Source: Candidatus Uabimicrobium amorphum
Lineage (GTDB): Bacteria > Planctomycetota > Uabimicrobiia > Uabimicrobiales > Uabimicrobiaceae
Direction of reading: 5' to 3'
Length of the DNA: 64,000 nucleotides
NCBI RefSeq assembly: GCF_009002475.1
Contig: NZ_AP019860.1
Location: forward strand, 6,400,501 to 6,464,500
The notes beneath the pieces are model-generated. The model saw only the letters and a program-made list of their open reading frames with translations, was not told where the DNA came from and ran no database searches. Within the stretch, counting starts at the first letter, position 1; every line of letters begins with the position of its first letter. The translations under genes were made by a program, and so were the position numbers. Positions 10,501-19,100 of this stretch are shown piece by piece.

Positions 10501-10974
10501 GGTGTGGAGGGGCCGGTAGAGCAGGTATCGTGGGAAGAATGTCAGCAGTTTTGTGATAAGGTGGGGATGAGGCTATTGACGGAAGCGGAGTGGGAATATG
10601 CCTGTCGTGCAGGAACGACGCGTACGTATAATTTAGGAGATAGCGTAGACTCAGATAAGATAAACTATAGAGGAAGAGAGTTTAGAAAGAAAACCACAGC
10701 GGTAAAAAGTTTGGCGAATATGAATAGCTGGGGATGTTATGATTTTCATGGGAATGTATGGGAGTGGTGTAGTGATTGGTATAATGATTATGGTACTACT
10801 GAACAGAGAGATCCCAAAGGTTCTATAGAGCGGTCGTTACGGGTGTTTCGTGGCGGCAGTTGGTATAACTGGATTGGGTATTGTCGGTCGGCTAGGCGCT
10901 ACGGAAGCAGGCCCGGCAGTCACCGTAGTTATTTGGGTTTGCGCTTGTGCATTTCAGGCACGAAAGTCAAGTAA
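7558..10974 (+). CDS. Membrane-anchored beta-propeller protein with C-terminal FGS domain
   Basis: The product is about 1138 residues. I prefer ATG 7558 (GGA 8 nt upstream); GTG 7501 is in frame but has no ribosome site. An AGAGGTG followed by ATG 7478 opens only a 10-codon ORF in another frame, so an upstream indel is possible. One membrane helix (about residues 110-127 from ATG 7558) precedes BNR/Ycf48-like repeats (about 165-445, repeated W.VG..G.I..S.D.G..W). These are followed by a WD40-like stretch, a DUF11-like beta domain (about 740-840), and an FGE-sulfatase-like domain at the end that is closely related to that of the upstream gene. The upstream gene ends 118 bp before it. Function is unknown; the layout suggests an exported sensor or recognition protein paired with the 3771 gene. 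Confidence 0.75.
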   Translation: MKQNRIALAINKSIQQQDMWSWEKNTSLPQYMQVWIKRGVTQDQRIVINRWLLEHHFPDAIPRSQHHIAPVDGSQHQLRVDFIEKAVNTCDKKEPHITYHKVKCSRSKWWRYTLLTILSCLCGYLLTLRRYVPIINNSRDIIYIELAEKTTPSNVFYSNEYGFRARIDNDNNITIQDDNADKTLASWRVSGIHAQRNLRAITLHNDTIWAVGNRIILSSNDGKNWDYHQMYTRECINDIYSDGKITWCVGDGGAIYRGDGANWQRQDNIPFAHFRAICGEQNKLWVLGDNGTLLYRENHAKKWESATLPVTEDMYDFHVDDLDIWCVGSGGLLCYSMDGGITWQQVYVGSKDWHSIVKQGQKICVAGAEGQIAYSHDNGQTWNLPFSGSENNFYQLTAHDDHLWCVGEGQIYFSMDFGQTWVLQIATAESTVNGCCYDAKRKVLWTCGDYTAQRKHTIPEPFLHIDYHHQTQGYAYATQNGLFVVYNNRTVQKTTTEIQSLAYAKKHHLAYSDQNGTYLLNILTDTTQKIAESSQNLCFADNAVAMTIAKRVILYSLVTKRTIEVFVENDVTSISNIAISDSAQWLAIQEGHNILIYSIANGQRKKVLTASHASCIDFVREKLVYSDQHQLFVYDIVNDKTQVHRAHQANIYAISTFDNYIASVDHDQLLNVWRDHLLTTQQIPQVDKLIMGAIISVEDYGDLKILPQLAYIVDQQIYTQKLDTYLLQKRLEDAKILWPVDWENLQVNLQIRGSEQVRIHENTQYEIVLRNNETRTLRDLILQCTLPEGVVFINSNPSGTQQQSIRSYHIDAISELDTYKINLTLCMRKTGNHKINVLLLAQKREVKDVSLTAEAQQIPQNWDSKLWELCWNTQQEYIDFTVDEWAKLSHEKQVELARSYQDWYAKEKGLELMKVLKRRGQKFKFRMIPPGKFWMGSIKGEKDEVRHKVWISKVYWVGETEVTQGQWQTVIKDNPSRFKDVGVEGPVEQVSWEECQQFCDKVGMRLLTEAEWEYACRAGTTRTYNLGDSVDSDKINYRGREFRKKTTAVKSLANMNSWGCYDFHGNVWEWCSDWYNDYGTTEQRDPKGSIERSLRVFRGGSWYNWIGYCRSARRYGSRPGSHRSYLGLRLCISGTKVK

Positions 10975-11327
10975 CACTTGACTTCCATCCATTTTCTCTT
11001 TACCTTTGCGTCACGTGAAAATAGACTACTGTAAAATGATATACAGATGTAATCTGTCTATGGGCTTATTGTGTAGCGATACGGTTACTTTTCTAAGGAT
11101 ATTCAGAGGCCAGTGGTAGTTTACTTACACAACATAGGGAGAAATTCCTATAGGGATTACCTATAGAGCACTGCAGTTACTAACTACCATTCTCTGTGTC
11201 TTAGAGGTTCCATCTTTTCCTTGCATAGTAACCGCAAAAACGCCCTACAAAATGAAAAACATTGACACATTTCGCAAAGTCTAATAAAATAATAATTCAA
11301 CCTTTCTTCAGATAAAAAGACACAAAA
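10975..11327. other. Intergenic region upstream of the caspase-moxR pair
   Basis: I see no coding sequence in these 353 bases. There is a 6-bp dyad (ACAGAT-gta-ATCTGT, 11043-11057), a loose inverted pair (TGGTAGTT / AACTACCA, near 11115 and 11190), repeated CCTATAG near 11150, and a good sigma70-type promoter at the right end. No clear terminator follows the upstream FGS gene. Confidence 0.5.
11262..11290 (+). promoter_or_regulatory. Sigma70-like promoter of the caspase-moxR pair
   Basis: TTGACA at 11262-11267 is followed by exactly 17 bases and TAAAAT at 11285-11290. The start codon is 37 bases after the -10. The match to the housekeeping consensus is near perfect, so transcription of the caspase-like gene and its overlapping moxR partner probably starts about 30 bases before the ATG. 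Confidence 0.75.
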
Positions 11328-13613
11328 ATGAATACACTAACCCATCAAGAAATCCAGGAAATCGCCGGGCATTTTTCCGTAGCGTGCCCGCCCATGAGAG
11401 CAATGGAAGTCATCCACAAAATGAACCTTGCGACGTGGAAAAAAAGAGAGTTAAATTGGCAGCAACTCGTCAACGACCTGCATCGCCAACAAAAACTCGA
11501 TTTGTGGTTAGGCCATTTTTGTAAAGACTTCCCTTTCGCACAAAAATCACTGCACAAGTTGCGTAATTTTCCTGTGCAGCAAAGCGTCATGCAAGCCGCA
11601 CAACTTGGACAAAACGAATTGCTGCGCACATCGCATTCTACACAACACAACAACGACAGCCATAAAGTCGCCTACCTGTGCAACCGTAGTGACCAAAATC
11701 GTGATGTCAAAAAAGTATTCAAAAAATATTCGCCAAACGCCGAAGACTATTCGCGACCATTGTTCTTTTTTGTACACGGCCCTGTGGATGAAAAATGCGT
11801 CGAATACATCGAGGCGGTAAAAAAAACGTGGCTGCCTAGAATCCTAAACAGTCACACGCAAAATCTACAGATCACCACCCGCGAAGCCATTTTTCAATGG
11901 CCGGGAGAAGACTCCATTTCTCCAGAGGATCTCACCGATGACATCGCCGAAATATACCCAGAACGCGACAAGATACTGATTTTACGCTTACCAATTACCG
12001 AAGATACCTCGAAAAAGCGCTTAAAACTATTGAAAAGCTGGATCAAAGAACTCAATGAAAAACAGTGGCCACAATTGCAACACGGTGTGTTATGCGTTTT
12101 TTTCTACTTTCCCGCACGACCACTACCGCGTTTTATCGTCTGGCTGAAGAAACTACTATACCTTGGAAAAAAAATGCCGCCACACGAGGCCTACTACCAA
12201 TGTCGTCCTATTCGCCATTTGGAGAAAAAAGTGCGCTACACAGGGGTGTTGCGCGTTTTACCATCTTTGAAATCCATCAACCAAGAGATGGCACTAGCAT
12301 GGCTAGAACTCCCCATGACCCAAAAGCGCTTTCCGCGTGAAGAGCAACGCAAGTTGCTACGCGAAAAGATCGAAAAAGACTGGTTTTGCAAAAAAAATCA
12401 GCGCATCACCATAAAGGATTTTGCAGAAAAAGTCGAAGCGGTGATCACCACCGGCAAAGACAAAAGCGACTCAAAACCGGTTTTGCTGTTGCTCACTGCA
12501 CTGTTGCTGGTTTTTGTTGTGGTAGGCGCAACGTGGATGTTTTTCCCGCATAGAGCGAGCGCACAACCGACAGACTCCGTGACCTATCGCGGAGAATATG
12601 GCGCTTTAATAAAAACAAAAATACTCGATCCACAAAAACTCAACGCACAACAATGGCGCGAAGTGTTCCGCAATCACGGTTTTAAACACATTAGACGCGT
12701 GGTGAAACATCGCAAAATGGGAAAAGAGTGGTTTATCGTTTGTGAATTTAACGATGGCAGTAAGCAAGCTTTTCGCGCCGTACAACGCCGTGAAGATTTT
12801 TTCGAGATTTATCGTAGCATTCCTGGTAAGTTTCGCGCTTTACTTATTGCCATTAACGATTATTCTTCGTGGACACCGTTAAAAACACCGCACAACGACG
12901 CCAAAGAACTACGCAAAGTGCTGTGTGAAAAATATTGCTTCGACGCAGAAGATGTGGAACTCATTCATGAAGAAGTCACCGACGACAAGATCGTTACCGC
13001 TCTCGACGAATTGGCCAAAAACAGCAACAAAAACGACTCGGTTCTGATCTTTTACGCTGGTCACGGCGCCTATGACAAAAACAACGATCGCTCGTACTGG
13101 GTGCAACAAGAAGCCAAAGCTAAGGCCCCTTATGGAACCTATATTTCGGATTCCGACATACGCGACAGCATCGCCAACGTTGCGCGCAAGTGCAAACATG
13201 TACTGGTAATGTCCGATTGTTGCTATAGCGGCAAACTGGTTGACAGTGAACGCTCGGGAGGAAAAGGCATTGCCCGCGAAAAAGGCATGGCAGCCATTGA
13301 CCAATATGTCGTGTACCATAGCCAACAAAAAAGCTGCCAGATCCTGACATCCGGAGGAGTAGAAAAAGTCGGAGATGACTACGACAAAAGCGGTCATTCT
13401 CCCTTTGCCTATTTTTTACTACAGCGTTTGCGTAAAAACGAACGTCTGCACTACGATACATCGCAAATGTTCCTAGATCTCAAAAAAGATGTTGGAAGAA
13501 ACGTCACACAAAAACCACGCTTTGGGCGCTTGAAGTACACCGGGTATGACAACAAAAACGAAGGTGAATTTTTCTTTCAGCTAAAACACATACAACAAGG
13601 AGACAAAAAGTGA
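11328..13613 (+). CDS. Caspase-like (peptidase C14) membrane protein with EAD-like and iSTAND-like N-terminal regions
   Basis: The product has 761 residues. Residues 1-85 form a compact helical domain resembling effector-associated domains (EADs). Residues 150-340 (FFFVHGPVDEKC, an LILRLP strand, no Walker A) resemble the inactive-STAND regions found in conflict-system proteins; both are calls by eye. A membrane helix lies at about 382-402. The C-terminal caspase fold starts near 500 (LLIAINDY) and has the catalytic dyad His579 (YAGHG) and Cys632 (DCCYSG). It probably cleaves after Arg/Lys like other bacterial C14 proteases. Its stop overlaps the moxR start, implying translational coupling and joint function. 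The ribosome site is weak. Confidence 0.85.
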   Translation: MNTLTHQEIQEIAGHFSVACPPMRAMEVIHKMNLATWKKRELNWQQLVNDLHRQQKLDLWLGHFCKDFPFAQKSLHKLRNFPVQQSVMQAAQLGQNELLRTSHSTQHNNDSHKVAYLCNRSDQNRDVKKVFKKYSPNAEDYSRPLFFFVHGPVDEKCVEYIEAVKKTWLPRILNSHTQNLQITTREAIFQWPGEDSISPEDLTDDIAEIYPERDKILILRLPITEDTSKKRLKLLKSWIKELNEKQWPQLQHGVLCVFFYFPARPLPRFIVWLKKLLYLGKKMPPHEAYYQCRPIRHLEKKVRYTGVLRVLPSLKSINQEMALAWLELPMTQKRFPREEQRKLLREKIEKDWFCKKNQRITIKDFAEKVEAVITTGKDKSDSKPVLLLLTALLLVFVVVGATWMFFPHRASAQPTDSVTYRGEYGALIKTKILDPQKLNAQQWREVFRNHGFKHIRRVVKHRKMGKEWFIVCEFNDGSKQAFRAVQRREDFFEIYRSIPGKFRALLIAINDYSSWTPLKTPHNDAKELRKVLCEKYCFDAEDVELIHEEVTDDKIVTALDELAKNSNKNDSVLIFYAGHGAYDKNNDRSYWVQQEAKAKAPYGTYISDSDIRDSIANVARKCKHVLVMSDCCYSGKLVDSERSGGKGIAREKGMAAIDQYVVYHSQQKSCQILTSGGVEKVGDDYDKSGHSPFAYFLLQRLRKNERLHYDTSQMFLDLKKDVGRNVTQKPRFGRLKYTGYDNKNEGEFFFQLKHIQQGDKK

Positions 13614-14593
13614 CATCCCTAATTGAATTTCCCTATCGCGACAAACTAGGCAATGCGCAAAAACCTGTACAACTTACCCACGTAGAAGTTCGCGAAGATC
13701 CCCAAGGGTATGTCCCCGACGATGGTCTATTCAATGCCGCAGAGGCGGCGATGTTTCTCAACCAACCGCTACTTCTCACCGGAGAAGCTGGCACCGGAAA
13801 AACGCAATTCGCCTATTACCTAGCCTGGCAACTCGGCTGGCAAAATCCCTTAAAATTTGAAACCAAATCCACCAGTAGCGCCAATGATATTTTTTACACC
13901 TACGACACCCTAGGACGCTTTCACGAAGCGCAAATACACGGCGAAAAAACCAAAGCCGCCAATTACGTTAACTACCACGCTTTGGGATTGGCGATCTTAC
14001 ACGCCATGAAGCCACAAGATGTTCCCAACGCATTTGTCCCCGATGATTTTTCCCACCCCGGACAACAACGCTCCATCGTTCTCATCGACGAAATCGATAA
14101 AGCACCGCGCGACTTTCCCAACGACATCCTCAACGAAATCGAGCACATGTATTTTCGCATTCCCTTTCTCGCGCAAGGCAAACTGCAAGCCTCCAAGGAA
14201 ATGAAGCCGATTATCATTTTCACCAGCAACAACGAAAAACCACTCCCCGATCCATTTCTAAGACGTTGTGTGTACTACGATGTCCCTTTTCCTAGCAGAG
14301 AAAAACTACAAGAAATTGTGCAAAAGCGCATACCAGAGTTTAGCGAACGCGAAACCTCCGTGGCACAAGCCATCGATTTCTTTTCACGCTTGCGCGAAAG
14401 CGGACTCAATAAAAAACCCGCGACCGCGGAGTTATTGGGATGGTTGACAATGCTACGCGGGTATAAACTTCACGAAGAAAAAGACCTAAAGCAGTGCGTT
14501 GACAAAATGGCGAAGACGCTGAACGTACTGACAAAAACACAGGAAGATGCTGTACTTGCACTGGAAGTGCTACAACGTTGGAGTAGGTCTTAA
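13610..14593 (+). CDS. MoxR-type AAA+ ATPase
   Basis: This 327-residue protein has Walker A GEAGTGKT (58-65), Walker B with Asp160-Glu161 (VLIDEID), a sensor-1 region (FTSNN) and a PFLRRC arginine-finger region. The size is normal for MoxR ATPases, which remodel or activate vWA-domain partners. The GTG start overlaps the stop of the caspase gene (GTGA) and sits about 6 nt after AAGGAGA, so the two are translated together. A plausible partner is the CoxE-like/vWA-like FGS protein at 3771. A decayed fragment of a second moxR copy lies at 21388-21576. Confidence 0.9.
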   Translation: MTSLIEFPYRDKLGNAQKPVQLTHVEVREDPQGYVPDDGLFNAAEAAMFLNQPLLLTGEAGTGKTQFAYYLAWQLGWQNPLKFETKSTSSANDIFYTYDTLGRFHEAQIHGEKTKAANYVNYHALGLAILHAMKPQDVPNAFVPDDFSHPGQQRSIVLIDEIDKAPRDFPNDILNEIEHMYFRIPFLAQGKLQASKEMKPIIIFTSNNEKPLPDPFLRRCVYYDVPFPSREKLQEIVQKRIPEFSERETSVAQAIDFFSRLRESGLNKKPATAELLGWLTMLRGYKLHEEKDLKQCVDKMAKTLNVLTKTQEDAVLALEVLQRWSRS

Positions 14594-14775
14594 CGCAAAA
14601 TAGCAAGTGTGTACTATTACAGTTACATATGCTATGTGGAATCCTGGTGAGAACAGTTTACAATTTGAAAAAAAGCTTTAGGGAAAACTCGCGTCCTATC
14701 CATTTCATACAACAACTTTAAATTTCTTTCTCCACTGCGCTTTTCCAATTTTACTATTAGATTTTGGAAAACATA

Positions 14776-14803
14776 TTGATTGAGATACCTCTAAAGCTAT
14801 AAT
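14776..14803 (+). promoter_or_regulatory. Sigma70-like promoter of the P63C-like nuclease gene
   Basis: TTGATT at 14776-14781, a 16-base spacer, and a perfect TATAAT at 14798-14803. The start codon is 107 bases after the -10, leaving a leader long enough for control of translation. Confidence 0.65.
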
Positions 14804-14889
14804 TGATCATATGAGGCTAGAGTGAGGGTCGCTCCCTTGTTTGAAAAGTCAAAAACTCTGATTGACCTGCCTCATTCATCTCAGAGGTT

Positions 14890-14905
14890 ACCTCACAGAG
14901 GAGGT
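14890..14905 (+). promoter_or_regulatory. Possible Shine-Dalgarno-sequestering hairpin
   Basis: ACCTC at 14890-14894 can pair with GAGGT at 14901-14905, which is part of the very strong ribosome site GAGGAGGT placed 5 nt before ATG 14911. The stem is only 5 bp, so it would weaken rather than block initiation. Confidence 0.3.
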
Positions 14906-14910
14906 ACACA

Positions 14911-16041
14911 ATGTTAGAACCAAAAGCTATCTATCATGGCCAAGTTCAACTAGTTCCAGGACTTTTTTGTGATGCTTATATCCTCAATGATAAATCAGCG
15001 GTGATGAGTACAAGAGGAACGGCTGACCTGTTAAATATTGATCACAAAGCTTTAAAGAACATGGGGACTAAAAGCCTACCAAAAGGCCTCAGGCCTTTTA
15101 TTTCTAATGAAATAAACATGGGGACTAAAAAAGTAAAAGTGGAAGCAAAAAGTCATTATAGAGGTCGATATATTGATGTGTATACAATAAATACCATCGA
15201 GGCTTTAATCAAAGCTTATGCATTTGCTTTTGCCAATGATAAACTACGGCAGAATCAGAAACATATTGGGAAAAGATGCGTTTTGTTAATGGGAGCTTTA
15301 CTTAAAACAGCTCTTGATATCACCGTTCGAGAAGCATGTGGTCTTTCATCAAGTTCCCAAAAAACAGCTCAAACATACTATATGGAAGCAGCCCAATTGA
15401 TTAAAAACTCAGGTTTTCACTGTTCTGTTAGTGAAAATATTGCCACAAAAAAAGATATACTTATTTTTTTAAACACCCCTCAAAGTACTCTTAATAGTTT
15501 TTTATACAAGCATAGTTATGAAATTAAGCCTATTAAGCTAGATTCAAAAACAATACAGTCAATTGGTTGTAAAGCGCGACGTTTATATGGATATCATTTA
15601 GAGGATGTTATTAAAATAATTTTTGGTATGGATACAGCCGTTGGTATTAAACTGAAAAAAGAAATGTTTGGAGACTTGGCAAACTATAGCAAAATGTATG
15701 CAAAAGATGAGATTCAATGGCGAGAAGTTCTTATTCAAGTTTTCAAAGGCTTTGATTTGAGATTTAACTACCCTATTGGGCAATATCGTTATCGGGTTGA
15801 TTTTTTTGTTCCAGAGCTTTTATTATGTCTAGAATGTAATGGCTACTCTCACCATTACTATGACAAAGAAAAGGAAGCAAAGAGAGAAAACATCATTAGC
15901 GAAGAATACGCCCTTATTCGATTTCATCATAAAATAGATGTTCAAGATCTTTTCAATGCTATCTTGCACGCCAAACCAGGAAAAATAGTCAAGATATACA
16001 ACGTAAAGAAAAATACACCATCTAAAGTTCTAACAAAATAG
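14911..16041 (+). CDS. P63C-like protein fused to a PD-(D/E)XK-type nuclease domain
   Basis: This 376-residue protein is unlike its neighbours. Residues about 7-150 (VMSTRGTADLL, KGLRPFIS, YTINTIEALIKAYAFA, NQKHIGKRC) resemble the P63C domain of phage and bacterial accessory genes, with a poorly conserved end (REACGL). The C-terminal third carries a Vsr/DUF559-like nuclease core: Asp297 (YRVDFF) and Glu308 followed by Asn310-Gly311 (LECNGYSHHY), then KR and LIRFH. A DNA-cleaving role in defence, or as mobile cargo, is inference. The gene has its own promoter, a strong ribosome site and a terminator, which fits a self-contained acquired cassette. Confidence 0.6.
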   Translation: MLEPKAIYHGQVQLVPGLFCDAYILNDKSAVMSTRGTADLLNIDHKALKNMGTKSLPKGLRPFISNEINMGTKKVKVEAKSHYRGRYIDVYTINTIEALIKAYAFAFANDKLRQNQKHIGKRCVLLMGALLKTALDITVREACGLSSSSQKTAQTYYMEAAQLIKNSGFHCSVSENIATKKDILIFLNTPQSTLNSFLYKHSYEIKPIKLDSKTIQSIGCKARRLYGYHLEDVIKIIFGMDTAVGIKLKKEMFGDLANYSKMYAKDEIQWREVLIQVFKGFDLRFNYPIGQYRYRVDFFVPELLLCLECNGYSHHYYDKEKEAKRENIISEEYALIRFHHKIDVQDLFNAILHAKPGKIVKIYNVKKNTPSKVLTK

Positions 16042-16050
16042 AACAGCTTT

Positions 16051-16077
16051 GTAAGGATACCCATTAGGTATCCTTAC
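16051..16077. terminator. Bidirectional terminator between convergent genes
   Basis: A perfect 11-bp stem, GTAAGGATACC (16051-16061) and GGTATCCTTAC (16067-16077), with a 5-base loop. It lies between the ends of the convergent P63C-like and caspase-HEAT genes. There is no long U-run. Confidence 0.7.
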
Positions 16078-16105
16078 TACCTAAATGTATTTATCCAAAT
16101 GCAAT

Positions 16106-19100
16106 TTATTTAATCTCGTCCTCTACTTGTTTGGGAGATTTCCCCTCTAGAAGTAGCTTTACTCTTTTGGAAGCTTTTTCTGTTGCCATCGCGGCATATT
16201 CATTTGCTTTTTTGATATTTCTTTGCCATGCATAAATGGCTGCTACTGTATCGAGAATAACCTTGTCTGTTGATTTTGATAAGATATCTATATCTGCATT
16301 GGTTATGGCATTTTTATTTTCGTAGAGATATGCATTCCATAAACATACATTTAAAGCATGAATTCCTAGCTTCATTGATACTTCATCTTTATTTTTTCGA
16401 ATAAAATTTCTAATAGGTGGTAATGCTTTTTCTCGCATGTTTCCTAATGCTTCTTGTACCTGCAGTCTTACTTCTCTATCCGGATCTTGTAATAGTGGGA
16501 TAAGAACCGGTACCACAGCATGTGTTCTTCCCTTTATTTTTTCTAACGCATATACGGTATATGCCCTAACCCAATTATTTTGATCTTTTAGAAGAGGTAC
16601 AAGGTTTGAAAAGGCTCCGATTTTTCCTAATGACCATGCTGCAGTTCCTGCCATCTCATGATTATTACCTTTCAAAAGAGGAATAAGAAACTCTACTGCA
16701 AAATTCCCTTTTTCTTCTAGTTCGCCACAAATACAGATTGCGAACATCCTTGTTCTTAAATCTGGACTTTGGAGTAAAGAGGTAAGTAATGCTATCTCGG
16801 TAGCATTTATTTTTTCTTTTAATATTCCAACAACAAAATTTATTATATCATTAGTTGTTCCACTAATAGAACCAATATCATCTCGTTTTTCAAGTAGAGG
16901 AATAAAAAATGATATAGTCGAGTTCGTTGTTTCGGCTATCTTTCCTAAAGTTTTGGCCGCTGTTATTCTCACATGTGAATTTTTACTTTTAAGAAGAGGA
17001 ATAAGAAATGGTACTGCTGAATGAGCTTTTTCTCCTATTTTCCCTAGCGCTTCTGTAGCCGATTTTCTAACATTTTTATCTCTTAGCAAAGGAATGAGAT
17101 GTGGTACAGCTGGATGAGCTTTTTCTCCTATTTTTCCTAGCACTTCTACAGCCGATTTTCTAACATTTTTATCTCTTAGTAAAGGAATGAGATGTGGTAC
17201 GGCTGGATGAGCTTTTTCTCCTATTTGTCCCAAAGCTTCTACAGTAGTTCCTACAATATCATAGTCATTATCTCTTAGCAAAGGAATGAGATGTGGTACA
17301 GCTGGATGAGCTTTTTCTCCTATTTTTCCTAGCACTTCTACAGCCGATTTTCTAATATTTTTATCTTCAAGAAGAGAAATAAAGTCTGGTACTATTGAAT
17401 AAGATGTTTTCGTTATCTTTTCTAAAGTTTTGGCAACTGTTATTCTTACAAAAAAATCTTGATCTTTTAAAAGATGAATGAGATGTGGTACAGCTGGACG
17501 AGCTTTTTCTCCTATTCTTCCCAACGCTTCTGCAGCCGATTTTCTAGCGTTTTTATCTTTTAATAAAGGAATGAGATGCGGCACTGTTAAACAATCTTTT
17601 GCATTTGTGTTTCTTAGTGCCCATATGGCAGCTCGCCTGACATATTTGTCATCATCTTTTAAAAGTGGTGTTAGAGCAGGTAGCTTAATGTTAGCTAATG
17701 CCCATGTGACAGCTATTTTCATGCGAAAGTCTTTATTATTGAGTGATCTAATAAGAAATGATACGGCAGAGTGAGCTTCTTCTCCTTTTTTTCCCAATGC
17801 TCGTGCGACAGACATCCTCATCTCACTATTTGAACTTTTTAGTAACGGAATAAGAGACGGCGTTTTCATTTTACTTAATGCCCATATTACCATTTCTGTC
17901 ATTTTTGGGTCTCGTCTTACCATACCTAGATACTTTATAAATATCGGCTTAGAAAAGACTAGCGTTTTTTCCTCTAGTGTAGAGAGAATTGTACTTTTTT
18001 CTTTGAAGCTAAACTTTTTATAAGAGTTGTCTTTCTTTAATATTTCGATAGCAAATTTTCTAGCTTTAAAGCTTTGTTTGGTAAGTAAAAAAGAAAAAAA
18101 TGCTGCAGTATTTTTTTCTAATACTTTTCTTGTAGCTTTTCTGATAACTTGATTTTGATCTCTAAGCAATGGTACGAGAAAGGGGACTGCCAAGTGGCTT
18201 CTTATTTTACTTAAAGAATGTAGCGTTGCCTTTCGAACATCAACATTTTGATTTTTAAGTAGTGGAATAAGAAATTCTACAATCTCTTTATTATTCTCTT
18301 CTAATAAATGTAATCTTCGTTCATCTAATTTAGTTGCTAAACCTAAACCAAAATAAAACCCTCTTTGTATTGGTTGTCCACTGATGTTTTCTAGCGCCCA
18401 CGCCGCATACTTTATTAAATCAAGATCCTGTTTTTTGAGTAAAGAAATAAGAGATGGTACCGCATCATGTGCATGTTCTCCCATATATCCTAGGGCAACT
18501 GTTGCAGATTGTGCCATATTTGAATCCGGGTGTTCAAGTAGCTGAATGAGTGATGGCACCGCAGAGTGGATTTTTTGAAGTGAATATGCTGCTGCTTTTC
18601 TAACATGCCAATCAGGATCTGCAAATAAAGACATGAGGAGTGGCATAGCTTTTTCGCCCGCATCACTTAAGCCTTCTATTATCGCTTTTCTCACATATTT
18701 GTTTTGATTTTTTAGTAAATAAGAGAGTACGTCAAAAGTTGAATATTTTCTTTCTCTATATTTTAAAATATCAATGGCTTCTTCTTTATCCAATTCGTCT
18801 CTCTGATCTATAGAAAGAAAAAACTTGGCAAGAAATGGCTCTATTTTTTCTAATCTTGTTATAATATCACCGGCTTTTTCTCTTGTATCGTTACTCTCAT
18901 TGATGTTTGTCAAAACATCATAAAGATTCTCAAAATTTTCCTGTGCTAATATTGGAATAAAAAAACTTTGATCTTTTTCATCTAGTTTATTTACAAGTGA
19001 AAATAGAGAACTTTTTTCCCAGTCTAAAAAAGCAAACAACAATTTTTTCGATATTTGGCTTTCACTTTTATCGCTTTTCAACTCCGCAACAATAGCTAAA

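Larger units (their letters stand above)
14594..14910. other. Intergenic region between moxR and the P63C-like gene
   Basis: No coding sequence is visible in these 317 bases. The left part is plain AT-rich DNA with no clear terminator after moxR. The right part holds a promoter (14776-14803) and a roughly 100-base leader with short dyads. Confidence 0.5.

Noticed and set aside
7310..10974. Complete diversity-generating retroelement
   Set aside because: No reverse transcriptase, accessory gene or template repeat was found in the window; only the target-like domains are present.
12909..13397. 162-codon minus-strand frame within the caspase gene
   Set aside because: It is antisense to the catalytic core of a well-supported gene and its translation has no recognisable features.
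16990..17370. CRISPR-like spaced repeats
   Set aside because: The periodic units are coding HEAT repeats in frame, without unique spacers.
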